A stretch of 64,000 nt of DNA. It comes from an uncultured bacterium. GTDB taxonomy: Bacteria; Verrucomicrobiota; Kiritimatiellia; CAIKKV01. The position numbers were made by a program, and so were the translations under genes. The DNA lies in assembly GCA_938038445.1 (NCBI GenBank), contig CALHRZ010000006.1, positions 116,764 through 180,763 of the forward strand. Direction: 5' to 3'. Of the stretch, positions 49,542 through 59,204 are shown in pieces. The notes below the pieces were generated by a model, which ran no database searches, was not told the origin of the DNA, and saw only the letters and a list, made by a program, of their open reading frames with translations. How positions within the stretch are numbered: the stretch's first letter is position 1; the number at the start of each line of letters is the position of its first letter.

Positions 49542-52500
49542 ATGAGCCCTAAACCTATGATTGTCGTGGATGCCAATGAAGCGGTCGCCCTTGTAGCCCA
49601 TGCGACCAACGAAGTCTGCGCCATTTACCCTATCACACCCTCTTCCCCCATGGGCGAAAAAGCCGACGATCTGTCGGCCGCCCGAAAACCCAATTTGTGG
49701 GGAATAGTCCCAATCGTCGTGGAACTCCAATCCGAGGGCGGCGCCGCAGGCGCCCTCCATGGCGCTCTCACCTCCGGTGCCCTGACCACGACCTTCACGG
49801 CCTCGCAAGGGCTGCTCCTCATGATTCCCAACATGTATAAAATCGCGGGGGAACTCTTGCCCACGGTTTTCCACGTGTCCGCCCGCTCCCTCGCCTGCCA
49901 GGCGCTTTCCATTTTCGGCGATCACTCGGACGTAATGGCCGCCCGCCAGACCGGCTTCGCCTTCCTCGCCTCCAGCAGTGTTCAGGAAGCCATGGATATG
50001 GCCCTGATCGCTCAGGCCGCCACACTCCGCAGCCGAGTCCCCTTCGTCCACTTCTTCGACGGTTTCCGTACCTCCCACGAAGTCCAAAAAATTGAGGCCG
50101 TCACAGAAGAACTCATGCGCGCCATGCTCGACGACGAATTAATTCTGGCTCATCGCGCGCGCGGCCTAACCCCCGATCGCCCCCGTATCCGCGGCACCGC
50201 CCAAAACCCCGACGTCTATTTCCAAGGCCGCGAGACCGTCAACCCCTATTATCTCGCCGCTCCCGACATCGTTCAGAAAGAAATGGACCGCTTCGCTGGT
50301 TTGACCGGCCGGACTTACCACCTGTTCGACTATGTCGGGCACCCGGAAGCCACCCAGGTGATCGTGATTATGGGCTCCGGCGCCGAAACAGTCCGTGAAA
50401 CAGTCGAATACCTCGCCGCCAAGGGAAAAAAAGTCGGTGGCGTCATCGTCCGTCTCTATCGCCCCTTCGATGCCCGCGCCTTCGTAGCAACCCTTCCGAA
50501 AACCGTCAAAGCGATGGCCGTTTTGGACCGGACAAAAGAACCGGGATCGGTCGGCGAACCGCTCTACGCCGATGTTCGAACCGCCCTCGCCGAAGTTCAG
50601 GCGTCGGGATTCAGCCCCTTCCGCCGCACCCCCCTCGTGCTCGGCGGCCGCTATGGCCTGGGATCGAAGGAGTTCACCCCCGCCATGGTCAAGGCGGTGT
50701 TCGACAATCTTTCCGGAGAACAAAAAAATCACTTCACGGTGGGAATCACCGATGACAAAACCTTCTCCTCTCTCCCCGTAAATCCCCATTTCCACCTCGA
50801 GCATCCCGGTCGGGTCGAATGCATGTTCTTCGGTCTCGGCTCCGATGGAACCGTGGGCGCAAACAAGAACTCCATCAAGATCATCGGTGAAGACACCCCG
50901 AATTATGTACAAGGGTACTTCGTCTACGACTCCAAAAAGGCCGGCACCATCACGGTCTCCCACCTGCGGTTCGGACCCCAACCCATCCGAAGCCCTTACT
51001 TGTGCACCAAAGCCGATTTCGTCGCCTGCCACAACTTCTCCTTCATCGAAAAATACGACATGCTGTCCAACGCAAAAGAAGGAGCCGTCTTCCTCCTGGC
51101 AAGCCCCTTCCCCGCTGATCAGGTCTGGTCCCATCTCCCCGATGAAATGGCCCGGCAGATCATCGACAAGAAAATCCGGTTCTACGTGTTGGATGCCGTT
51201 GCCCTCGCTCAAAAACTGGGACTCGGCGCCCGAATCAACACGATTATGCAAACCGCCTTCTTTAAAATCTCCGGCGTCCTGCCCGAGGATGAGGCCATCG
51301 CCGCCCTCAAAAAGGCCATCGAAAAAACTTACGGTAGAAAAGGGCTTGAGGTCGTCCAAAAGAACTGGGAGGCCGTGGATGCCGCCGTTGCGGCTATCCA
51401 GCCCGTCCAGGTCCCAAAACAACCGGCCGGCATTAAAAAAATGCCTCCCGCCGTTCCGGAAGACGCGCCGGAATTCGTCCGAACCGTCACGGCAAAAATT
51501 CTTGCCCTCAAGGGTGATGAACTTCCCGTCAGCGCAATCCCGGATGACGGCACGTGGCCGACAGGCACTACCCAATACGAGAAACGTAATATCGCCGTCG
51601 AAATCCCTTACTGGAAACCCGAACTTTGCATCCAATGCGGCCGATGCGCCTTCGTGTGCCCCCATGCCGCCATCCGAATCAAAGCGTACGATCCCGCCCA
51701 TCTCGCACATGCCCCCGAAACGTTCAAATCGGTGGACGCCAAAGGCAAAGAGTTCGCCGGCTTGAAGTTCACAGTCCAGGTCGCCCCGGAAGATTGCACC
51801 GGTTGCGGCGCCTGCGTCCATACCTGCCCCGGCCGTGAACGCGATCCGAATTCAAAACAAGAAACCGGCCTCCGTGCCATCAACATGGGACCCCAGATCG
51901 ACGTCCGAGAACATGAAGCCGAAAACTTCCGGTTCTTCCTCAGCCTCCCCGATCTTCCGGACGAAAAAATCAACCGCGCGACCGTTAAAGGAAGCCAACT
52001 CGTTCGGCCCCTGTTCGAGTTCTCCGGCGCTTGCGCCGGCTGCGGAGAAACGCCGTATATCAAATTGTTAACCCAAATCTGCGGCGATCGGCTGATGATC
52101 GCAAATGCCACCGGTTGCTCCTCGATCTATGGCGGTAATTTGCCCACCACCCCCTATTGCACCCGCAACGACGGACGCGGCCCTACCTGGTCCAACTCCC
52201 TCTTCGAAGATAACGCAGAATTCGGCTATGGCATGCGACTGGCGTTGAAAACCTTTGAAACCCAGGCAAAGAAACGAGCAACAAAGATCCTCCGTTCGAG
52301 CGCCTGTTCGCCCGCCTTACCGCCTCTCCTGCAGGAGATCCTCGCGGCGGACCAGTCCACCCAGACCGGAATCGAAGCTCAACGGGGGCGGGTGGCTCGC
52401 CTCAAGGAACTTTTACGCCAATGCGCTTGCCCCGATTGTAAGTCCCTCGCCCCCTTGGCCGATTATCTCGTCCAAAAATCGGTGTGGGTTATCGGCGGCG

Positions 52501-53168
52501 ATGGATGGGCCTATGACATCGGCTACGGCGGCTTGGACCACGTCCTGGCCTCAGGGGAAAAGGTCAAAGTGCTCGTCCTCGATACCGAAGTGTACTCCAA
52601 CACGGGCGGCCAGGCTTCCAAATCCACACCCATGGGCGCCGTGGCTCGTTTCGCGGCAAGCGGAAAGTCCGTCAACAAGAAAGACCTCGCCTTGATGTGC
52701 ATGACCTACGGCCACATTTATGTGGCCACGGTCGCATTCGGCGCCGACCCCAATCAGACGGTTCGCGCATTCGCAGAGGCAGAAGCCTATGACGGCCCTG
52801 CCCTGATCATCGCCTATAGCCATTGCATCAATCACGGTATTGATATGACCGAGGGCGTGGAAAACCAAAAGGCGGCGGTCCTTTCCGGGCACTTCCCGCT
52901 TTTCCGCTTTAATCCCCTCCTGGCCAAAGAAGGAAAGAATCCACTCATCCTCGACAGCAAGCCGCCGACGCTGAAATTCAGCGAAATCGCCGTTAAGGAA
53001 AACCGCTTCCGTGTGCTTCTCCAGCTCAATCCGGAAAACGGGAAGGAACTCCTGCAAGAGGCAGAAAAGCAGTTCAATGCCAAATACGACCTCTTGTCCA
53101 AATTAGCGCAGATTCTCAACCCCCAAGATACTCCTCCGTCGGCCGGAGGAGCGGCTTCGCCCTCCTAA
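49542..53168 (+). CDS. nifJ: Pyruvate:ferredoxin (flavodoxin) oxidoreductase
   Basis: 1208 residues, a single-chain PFOR. Order: domain I with VDANEAVALVAHATNEVCAIYPITPSSPMGE; domain II; the gamma-type domain (FFGLGSDGTVGANKNSIKIIG); a two-cluster ferredoxin domain with CIQCGRCAFVCP (about 697-708) and CTGCGACVHTCPG (about 753-765); and the thiamine-diphosphate domain with CAGCGETPYIKLL, NATGCSSIYGGNLPTTPYC, IGGDGWAYDIGYGGLDHVL and DTEVYSNTGGQASKSTP. It converts pyruvate and CoA to acetyl-CoA, CO2 and reduced ferredoxin, so the host is anaerobic or microaerophilic. AAGGAG ribosome site. Its stop shares two bases with that of the convergent gene. Confidence 0.97.
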   Translation: MSPKPMIVVDANEAVALVAHATNEVCAIYPITPSSPMGEKADDLSAARKPNLWGIVPIVVELQSEGGAAGALHGALTSGALTTTFTASQGLLLMIPNMYKIAGELLPTVFHVSARSLACQALSIFGDHSDVMAARQTGFAFLASSSVQEAMDMALIAQAATLRSRVPFVHFFDGFRTSHEVQKIEAVTEELMRAMLDDELILAHRARGLTPDRPRIRGTAQNPDVYFQGRETVNPYYLAAPDIVQKEMDRFAGLTGRTYHLFDYVGHPEATQVIVIMGSGAETVRETVEYLAAKGKKVGGVIVRLYRPFDARAFVATLPKTVKAMAVLDRTKEPGSVGEPLYADVRTALAEVQASGFSPFRRTPLVLGGRYGLGSKEFTPAMVKAVFDNLSGEQKNHFTVGITDDKTFSSLPVNPHFHLEHPGRVECMFFGLGSDGTVGANKNSIKIIGEDTPNYVQGYFVYDSKKAGTITVSHLRFGPQPIRSPYLCTKADFVACHNFSFIEKYDMLSNAKEGAVFLLASPFPADQVWSHLPDEMARQIIDKKIRFYVLDAVALAQKLGLGARINTIMQTAFFKISGVLPEDEAIAALKKAIEKTYGRKGLEVVQKNWEAVDAAVAAIQPVQVPKQPAGIKKMPPAVPEDAPEFVRTVTAKILALKGDELPVSAIPDDGTWPTGTTQYEKRNIAVEIPYWKPELCIQCGRCAFVCPHAAIRIKAYDPAHLAHAPETFKSVDAKGKEFAGLKFTVQVAPEDCTGCGACVHTCPGRERDPNSKQETGLRAINMGPQIDVREHEAENFRFFLSLPDLPDEKINRATVKGSQLVRPLFEFSGACAGCGETPYIKLLTQICGDRLMIANATGCSSIYGGNLPTTPYCTRNDGRGPTWSNSLFEDNAEFGYGMRLALKTFETQAKKRATKILRSSACSPALPPLLQEILAADQSTQTGIEAQRGRVARLKELLRQCACPDCKSLAPLADYLVQKSVWVIGGDGWAYDIGYGGLDHVLASGEKVKVLVLDTEVYSNTGGQASKSTPMGAVARFAASGKSVNKKDLALMCMTYGHIYVATVAFGADPNQTVRAFAEAEAYDGPALIIAYSHCINHGIDMTEGVENQKAAVLSGHFPLFRFNPLLAKEGKNPLILDSKPPTLKFSEIAVKENRFRVLLQLNPENGKELLQEAEKQFNAKYDLLSKLAQILNPQDTPPSAGGAASPS

Positions 53169-56100
53169 CGGATTTCCGCCCGCTCGAAATATTTCGCCCA
53201 CGTCTCTGGCTCATTCCCAAGATGGGCCTGAAATACCCGAGTCAATAGAATCAAGACATAGGGCTGGATGTTTTTCGGAAGACGCTCCCGCCTTTCAAAC
53301 AACCGCATCGCATCCGAGGGGTTCGTCCATCCTAAAAAAAGCCCCGCGGCATTAATCTGCTCCGGATTGTTCAGCAACGTTTCAACCAATGCCGGATGAA
53401 CATGCCACGCCGCCCAACGAAACGCCAGCCGTTCCCGATCCGGCATGCCAGCGCGCAACCACGCTTCAAAAACGTCCGAACGCCGACTCACATGATCCAG
53501 CCATTCCGTACTCCGCGGATTTTCTATGCCTTCTGACTCGGGGGACATGACCGCCCGCAAACACCGGTCCGGATTTACATCGCCCAGCAGTTGCAAGGCC
53601 GGCTCGAATACCCGCGCATCCCAGTTTCCCAGCGCATCCCAAGCAACATCTTCCGCCGCAGCCTTTAACCGTTCGCCGATTTCCCCCCTCGCGTGACGAA
53701 TCGCCTCCCGTAGACCCAATAAAGCCCCTCGCACCACAATCACATCCCGATGCAAACGATAGTTCGTGATGACAAGCGCATCTTCCGCAGATCCAACCCG
53801 AGCCAGCGCCATCAACATTTCCGACAGCGCGTGGGAATCGCTTTCCCGTTCTATCTGCCGGCGCAGATCGCCCGCCGCCGGCGCAAACCGCAGCCGACCC
53901 AAAGACTCGGCCGCTGCCCGGCGAACCGCATAGTGGGGATCTTCCAACCGTTCCCGAATGGCACGCTCCAATCCCCATCCGGAAAAAAATCCCGCCATCC
54001 AAACCCCCGCTGAGCGCGCCCGCCAGTCTTCTTCTCCAATCAACTCCTTAACGTGCTTTTCCATCTCCTCCACACGCCGATCCTCCCGATTCTCGGCCGT
54101 TCGAATGATGACCATCTGGGACTCATTCTCCCCTAGACGAGGCAAAACAAAACGTAGCTGCCCTTCCAACCAGTCATACGACAGAGATTCCAAATCGAAT
54201 TGGTCCACAAAGCGCATCACGGAAAGAGGCCGTTGCGCCTCCTTTAGCTGAAATTCAAGACACTCGATCGGATACGGATTGGAATTAAATAAAACGATGG
54301 CGGTTCCATTTGAAGCGGTCAGAGGGTAGGCCACCACCGCCGGATGAGACACCGCCATCTCGCGCTCCACCCCCTTCTCGAATAGCGGCGACACAATCAC
54401 CCGCCGCGGCGCCTCCATCCATACATCGTGCCGCCCCCCTAATACAATCGCGCGTCGCGAATAGGTCCTTCCCCCCCGATGCCCGACATACACCACCCAC
54501 CCCTTCCCCGCTCTCCCCTCCATCCATGCCGGACTTCCATCCTCATATTCCGCTCGAACAACGCTGCCCGGCCATCGCACATTCGCTACAGCACGCATTT
54601 CGACCCGATGAGGAAGAAAGTCCGCACGCTCCGCGATCGGTTGAACGAGATTCGCCGATACCGCCCCATTCGTAAAAATCCGTTCTACCCCCGCCAACTC
54701 ATGCAGACCGTCATTCGGCTCGTCATATTCGTCAAATCGCCAGGCATCGGCACAGACCCATAAAAGCCCACCTCTCCGGACCCACTCAACTATCTTTTCC
54801 GTCGCCGCCCGTTGCACATGGGGCTCGACCAAATAAAGCGCCCGGTATTGGTCCAACGCGTTCTCTAGGACGATCTGCTCTTCCGTAACAAGCTCGGGCT
54901 GATAATATTCGTGCGCAAGCGCCATGAACAGGGCCCGCTTGTCCGCATAAGAAGAGCCCCCCGACCAATACTCGGTCGAATGCGCATACAGAAGTGCCAC
55001 GTTCGACGGCCGCATGGTGCCGGGACCCACAATGTCGGCGGCTAAAGCCGTTCGATTCGCCAACTTGGATGCCGCATGGTAAGACCCCTCATTGTCCGCC
55101 CAGTACCACTCCGTGATGGCCCACTGAGGCCCGTACCAAAATAGACTGATCGCTTTGCACTGATTTCCAAGCATCGTATAGAGCTTCATCTCATTCGGCC
55201 AGTGACAGTACATCATCGGGAAATTGCGCCGTGGACGACCAATAACACGGCCTCCCGCATTGTAGGGCGCCACCGAATAGGCCACAGACTGGTGACTGTC
55301 CCACCGCCAGCTTGCCAGTGTCATGGCGTCGCTGACCCCCGCCAACAGATGAGTGGATTCCCCCCATCGCGCCAGTTCGAACATATCCAGCGGCATCGCG
55401 GTGCTCCCCATGTACAAAGCATGGCCGCTCAAAGCCACAAACGATTCCATCTTCGGATTCGGAGCCGCCGCATGGGCCGCTTCAGCGGCCAACGCAAACA
55501 TCCGAGGTGTCAGCCATCCGCTGTAGCGGCGGCTCCAATAGTAAAGCCTTTTTTGTGCCGGAGTCTCCACCAACGAGCGGACCTTCATCATCCGGACATC
55601 CTGCCAACCGGCAACGCCAAAAAGATCCGGCGAAACTCCACGCGCCTGTAACCAACGGCGGAACCCTTCCTGCGCCTGGGAATTGCCCCCCGCCGCCACC
55701 CAATGGCGGGCAATCTGTTCCTGCAAACCCATTTTCAAATCGGCGCGAGCTTCCTCGCCCGTCATGCCGTCCATGAGATCCTCAAATAGGCCTTCCAAAT
55801 CGTCGCCGCGTTTTCCAACATCAGCCCCACTGCCGGAGGGCGGCCGCGCCATCCGCTCGGCATGCCGCAAGGGCCGAAACCCCAGACGGTACACACGTCC
55901 CCGTCCGCCCATGGCGATGGAAACCGCTCCGCGGGACGGAACATTCTCGATCGCCGCGGTGGGCTGCTCCTGAACAAAGAGCTGAGCGCGGGACCCTTCG
56001 TGAACTATTCGAAACGCCGTTTTCCGACTCCCATCAATCTGACATACCGCAAGAGTCGCCTGCCCAGGGTTTTGCGCGGGTCCAATCCCAAACCGCAAAT

Positions 56101-57928
56101 TCGCCGGGGTCAAACGGGTGACTTGCCCCACGGTCCAGAAACCATGCGGCGCCTCGGGAGCCGTTGGGTTGTACCCAATCCGTATCGTCAGCGATTCCCC
56201 CTGGATTTCCCCCTCAAGCACATAGTAGGACAAATTGGTTTGGCGACTCACCCATTCGCTCCCCCCGCTCTCATCCTGTAACCATTCGGTGCCCCCCTCT
56301 TTTCGATACCGCCATAAAGGCGCGCTGAAATTTGCGTCAATTTCACCGGGTTCATCGGCCAATTGGAAAATCCGGGTGTAGGGCGAAAATAAGCCTTTCG
56401 CATTCTGATAGTGGTTCCAATAACGAAGACGGGCCTCTTCTTCGTCATACGGCATATATACCGGCGGCCAGTAATGCCCACCCGCCAAGTCTCCCCCGTA
56501 AAGACGGCGATAAACAAGTCCATCCGAAACGGAGGGCACGTTGAACCCCAACAGACGAAGCACCTTGAATTCATAATCCTGAGCCGCGCCAAATCCGCCC
56601 CCTGCCGCGTTCCCAAAGGTTTGATGATCGGTCGGGGTGAGCGGAAACAACCGGCCCCCCGTGGCCCGAAGGGCTCGATCGTAGTTCTCCCGAGAGTGAT
56701 CCCGAATGGTCCGAAGATGCTCCGGAGTTTGGTCGAAATTCATGCGCATCGAAATAAAACAGCCGTCCGGCTCCTGCCATTCAATTTCACGCACCAAATA
56801 ATCGGCATGAGGATACCCCGCAAACTGCGTGGCCCCTCGGGACTGTGAGGGCGAAAGTTGGATGTCAAACCTGACTTCACTTCCCCCATACCCCGGTGCC
56901 TTCTCTCCCCCGCTGTCCTGAAGCCGATACCACCGGGTATAGCCCACCTGCGTGTGGGGTTTCGAGCCCTCCGAAGCCGTCGGAAAACCCTCGGGATTAA
57001 AAAGCCACGGTCCGGCCGAAAAAGGATCATAATGGGTTTTCATGCCCGCCCGAATGCTGAGGAACCCTTCGGGCGGTAAGGCGTCAATCCGAAACCGCAC
57101 ATAACTGCCCGGCTGTCGCGTAATATCCCCCGCTACCGGATATTCCAGCTGATCATCCGTCGCCGTGCTCAAAAGAACCACATCCAACAAAGGATCCTTT
57201 CCTTCCGATTCATTCGCCCTCCGAACATCCACACGGTGCACCCCTGGCTCCAGAACCAGGCGGCCGACCTTCCACCAATAATACGGACGTCCCCTATTAA
57301 AAGGATCCAACCGTTGAGCATCGCGATACCGGTTTGCTCCACCCGCCTCTTCTCCCGTTGCCATGTCCCGCTTCAGTTCCGCGACCAAATCCTCCAAACC
57401 TTCCGCTGCAGTCTGCCCCCGTAAAGGCGCCTCGGATGATTCGATCGAATATCCCCGCACCCGGGCCAGCGCCTCCCCACCCGGCGTTTGCGCGACACAT
57501 CGGCTCACAAATAACGACAACCCCTTCGGCCCTCCCCGTTCCGCCGACCCTTCGCCATCATGAATCTGTCCCCGAAGCCTCGGATTGCCGTCTCTATTCT
57601 TGATCTCGATCTGAACGGGAGCATAAGGCGGCTGGGGTGGCGAACCCAACCGAACCCACACCACGTATTCGCCCCCATGCCGTATGCGCAAATCGTGAAC
57701 CGCTTCCTCGCCTTGAGGGATCCGCCAACCACTTCCCCCAACACAGGAAGAATCTTTCTGGACAGCAACCGGCCGTCCCTCTTTATTTCGAAACCCATCC
57801 GCCCATAATAACACTAAATGTCCTTCCTCCAACGGACTCTGCGCGCCAGTCCAGCCGTATCCCATCCTTCCAAACGTCAAAAGAAATAACCAGAGGGCCG
57901 TTCGCTTTACACACAGCAAACCCAACAT
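53165..57928 (-). CDS. Giant secreted GH42-like protein with C-terminal HEAT-like repeats
   Basis: 1587 residues from the ATG at 57928, which has AAGGA just upstream (another ATG four codons earlier is possible). The N-terminal hydrophobic segment (TALWLFLLTFGRMGYGW) is a signal. Then come a beta-sandwich region to about 700, a barrel-like region in which MYCHWPNEMKLYTMLGNQCKAISLFWYG and WAITEWYWADNEGSY stand out, a GATase/GH42-trimerisation-like segment (VALLYAHSTEYW, YLVEPHVQRAATEKIVEWVRRGGLLWVCAD, about 980-1080), and from about 1330 HEAT/PBS-type helical repeats (EDPHYAVRRAAAESLGRLRFAP). No catalytic pair can be named safely. Probably a periplasmic or extracellular enzyme or binding protein for glycans; unusually large for the family. 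Confidence 0.7.
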   Translation of the reverse strand: MLGLLCVKRTALWLFLLTFGRMGYGWTGAQSPLEEGHLVLLWADGFRNKEGRPVAVQKDSSCVGGSGWRIPQGEEAVHDLRIRHGGEYVVWVRLGSPPQPPYAPVQIEIKNRDGNPRLRGQIHDGEGSAERGGPKGLSLFVSRCVAQTPGGEALARVRGYSIESSEAPLRGQTAAEGLEDLVAELKRDMATGEEAGGANRYRDAQRLDPFNRGRPYYWWKVGRLVLEPGVHRVDVRRANESEGKDPLLDVVLLSTATDDQLEYPVAGDITRQPGSYVRFRIDALPPEGFLSIRAGMKTHYDPFSAGPWLFNPEGFPTASEGSKPHTQVGYTRWYRLQDSGGEKAPGYGGSEVRFDIQLSPSQSRGATQFAGYPHADYLVREIEWQEPDGCFISMRMNFDQTPEHLRTIRDHSRENYDRALRATGGRLFPLTPTDHQTFGNAAGGGFGAAQDYEFKVLRLLGFNVPSVSDGLVYRRLYGGDLAGGHYWPPVYMPYDEEEARLRYWNHYQNAKGLFSPYTRIFQLADEPGEIDANFSAPLWRYRKEGGTEWLQDESGGSEWVSRQTNLSYYVLEGEIQGESLTIRIGYNPTAPEAPHGFWTVGQVTRLTPANLRFGIGPAQNPGQATLAVCQIDGSRKTAFRIVHEGSRAQLFVQEQPTAAIENVPSRGAVSIAMGGRGRVYRLGFRPLRHAERMARPPSGSGADVGKRGDDLEGLFEDLMDGMTGEEARADLKMGLQEQIARHWVAAGGNSQAQEGFRRWLQARGVSPDLFGVAGWQDVRMMKVRSLVETPAQKRLYYWSRRYSGWLTPRMFALAAEAAHAAAPNPKMESFVALSGHALYMGSTAMPLDMFELARWGESTHLLAGVSDAMTLASWRWDSHQSVAYSVAPYNAGGRVIGRPRRNFPMMYCHWPNEMKLYTMLGNQCKAISLFWYGPQWAITEWYWADNEGSYHAASKLANRTALAADIVGPGTMRPSNVALLYAHSTEYWSGGSSYADKRALFMALAHEYYQPELVTEEQIVLENALDQYRALYLVEPHVQRAATEKIVEWVRRGGLLWVCADAWRFDEYDEPNDGLHELAGVERIFTNGAVSANLVQPIAERADFLPHRVEMRAVANVRWPGSVVRAEYEDGSPAWMEGRAGKGWVVYVGHRGGRTYSRRAIVLGGRHDVWMEAPRRVIVSPLFEKGVEREMAVSHPAVVAYPLTASNGTAIVLFNSNPYPIECLEFQLKEAQRPLSVMRFVDQFDLESLSYDWLEGQLRFVLPRLGENESQMVIIRTAENREDRRVEEMEKHVKELIGEEDWRARSAGVWMAGFFSGWGLERAIRERLEDPHYAVRRAAAESLGRLRFAPAAGDLRRQIERESDSHALSEMLMALARVGSAEDALVITNYRLHRDVIVVRGALLGLREAIRHARGEIGERLKAAAEDVAWDALGNWDARVFEPALQLLGDVNPDRCLRAVMSPESEGIENPRSTEWLDHVSRRSDVFEAWLRAGMPDRERLAFRWAAWHVHPALVETLLNNPEQINAAGLFLGWTNPSDAMRLFERRERLPKNIQPYVLILLTRVFQAHLGNEPETWAKYFERAEIR

Positions 57929-57963
57929 GCCGTCCTTCATCGCTTCATACCCACTTTTTCTAA

Positions 57964-57993
57964 AGTATAGAATACACTTTTCCCCTCTTGCAA
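57964..57993 (-). promoter_or_regulatory. Candidate promoter for the giant secreted protein
   Basis: Minus-strand TTGCAA, 18-base spacer, TATACT. The transcript would begin about 30 bases before the ATG at 57928. Confidence 0.52.
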
Positions 57994-58049
57994 GTTCAGG
58001 AAGGGGTCCCCTAGCATCGGCGTGACTGCTTTTTTTACAAAATCAAAAC

Positions 58050-58079
58050 TTGTTAAATCGCTTTCCTTTTTGCTAGTAT
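58050..58079 (+). promoter_or_regulatory. Candidate promoter for the DPS-like ferritin operon
   Basis: TTGTTA, 18-base spacer, TAGTAT, in an A/T-rich stretch divergent from the promoter at 57964-57993. GGGAGGA precedes the ATG at 58117. Confidence 0.5.
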
Positions 58080-58116
58080 TTGAACGGATTGCAAAAAACA
58101 AACAAGGGAGGATCCC

Positions 58117-58620
58117 ATGGGCACGAAAGGTCGCGAAATCGTAGGAATGAACGTCGAAGAACTCTTGACGCTCCTTAATAAGGCATTCGCAGACGAATGG
58201 CTCGCCTATTATCAGTACTGGCTCGGCGCCAAAATTGCCAAAGGACCTATGAAAGATGCCGTAATGGCGGAATTGACCCAACACTCCGCGGATGAACTCC
58301 GCCACGCCGATATGCTCTCCCTCCGCATCATCCAGCTCGGCGGCGTCCCCCTTCTTTCCCCGCAAGATTGGATGAAACAAACCAACTGCGGCTATGATGC
58401 GCCTTCCGACCCCGACGTTCACACGCTTCTCGATCAAAACATCAAAGGCGAGCAGTGTGCGATCGTCACCTACAAAAAACTGCTGGAGAAGACCCAGACC
58501 GCCGACCCCGTCACTTACAACCTCGTGGTTCAAATTCTGAGCGATGAAGTCGTGCACGAAGAAGATCTCCAGGCCCTTAAGGAAGACCTCTCCCTCCTCG
58601 TCGCCCGCCACAAACGCTGA
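58117..58620 (+). CDS. DPS-like (thioferritin-type) ferritin
   Basis: 167 residues. Four-helix bundle with the ferroxidase set: ADEWLAYYQYWLG (helix 1 Glu), SADELRHADML (helix 2 Glu and His), IKGEQCAIVTYKKL (helix 3 Glu) and SDEVVHEEDLQAL (helix 4 Glu and His). Cysteines in TNCGY and GEQC match the pair near the metal site that marks DPS-like thioferritins, which are distinct from true Dps and from bacterioferritin (no haem methionine context seen). It should oxidise iron with peroxide and protect an anaerobe against oxygen stress. Strong ribosome site and own promoter; followed by sulfur-transport genes. Confidence 0.87.
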   Translation: MGTKGREIVGMNVEELLTLLNKAFADEWLAYYQYWLGAKIAKGPMKDAVMAELTQHSADELRHADMLSLRIIQLGGVPLLSPQDWMKQTNCGYDAPSDPDVHTLLDQNIKGEQCAIVTYKKLLEKTQTADPVTYNLVVQILSDEVVHEEDLQALKEDLSLLVARHKR

Positions 58621-58674
58621 ACAAACCGCGTAACGTTCCCTTGGATAAACCATTCGTTGCCCCAAGAGGTAATT

Positions 58675-59202
58675 ATGTCTTTGGAAAATCGTTGGATGCC
58701 CTATATCGCCGGAGCCCTTACCGGGCTTTTGGCTGTTCTTTCGGCAGCGGCCACTACGAAAACCCTCGGAAAGACCATTTTCCTGGGCGCGTCCACCACT
58801 TTCGTGCGGGCCGCCGGCCTGATCGAACGGACCGTCGCCCCGGATCACGTGACGGCCAACGAATACTTCACAAAGGAAAAGGTGAAGATCGACTGGCAGT
58901 TCATGCTCATCCTCGGAGTCTTCTTCGGCGCGCTCTCCGCCTCGCTCACCGGCCGATCCTATAAGCGAGAGGCCGTCCCCCCTATCTGGGCCGAACGGTT
59001 CGGCCCTTCCCTGCGCCGACGTGCCTTTGGCGCATTTTTTGGCGGAATCGTCATGATGTTTGGCGCCCGGCTTGCGGATGGATGCACCAGCGGACATGGC
59101 CTCAGCGGCTTGATGCAAATGTCGGTCAGTGGCTTCGTGGCCCTGACGATATTCTTCCTAACTTCCATGGGAATCGCACGCCTCGTTTATGGGAGGACTT
59201 AA
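58675..59202 (+). CDS. YeeE/YedE-family membrane protein, first half
   Basis: 175 residues from the ATG six bases after AGAGG. Four to five membrane segments (YIAGALTGLLAVLSA, MLILGVFFGALSA, AFGAFFGGIVMMFGARLA, FVALTIFFLTSMGIA). GARLADGCTSGHGLSG is the conserved Cys motif of YeeE/YedE proteins, where cysteines relay thiosulfate or other sulfur species across the membrane. Half the length of single-chain YeeE/TsuA; a matching half follows after 2 bases. An N-terminal insertion (TVAPDHVTANEYFTKEKVKID) sits between the first two segments. Confidence 0.88.
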   Translation: MSLENRWMPYIAGALTGLLAVLSAAATTKTLGKTIFLGASTTFVRAAGLIERTVAPDHVTANEYFTKEKVKIDWQFMLILGVFFGALSASLTGRSYKREAVPPIWAERFGPSLRRRAFGAFFGGIVMMFGARLADGCTSGHGLSGLMQMSVSGFVALTIFFLTSMGIARLVYGRT

Positions 59203-59204
59203 TC

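Noticed and set aside
50166..51821. 551-codon minus-strand frame
   Set aside because: Antisense of PFOR; composition follows the complementary codons only.
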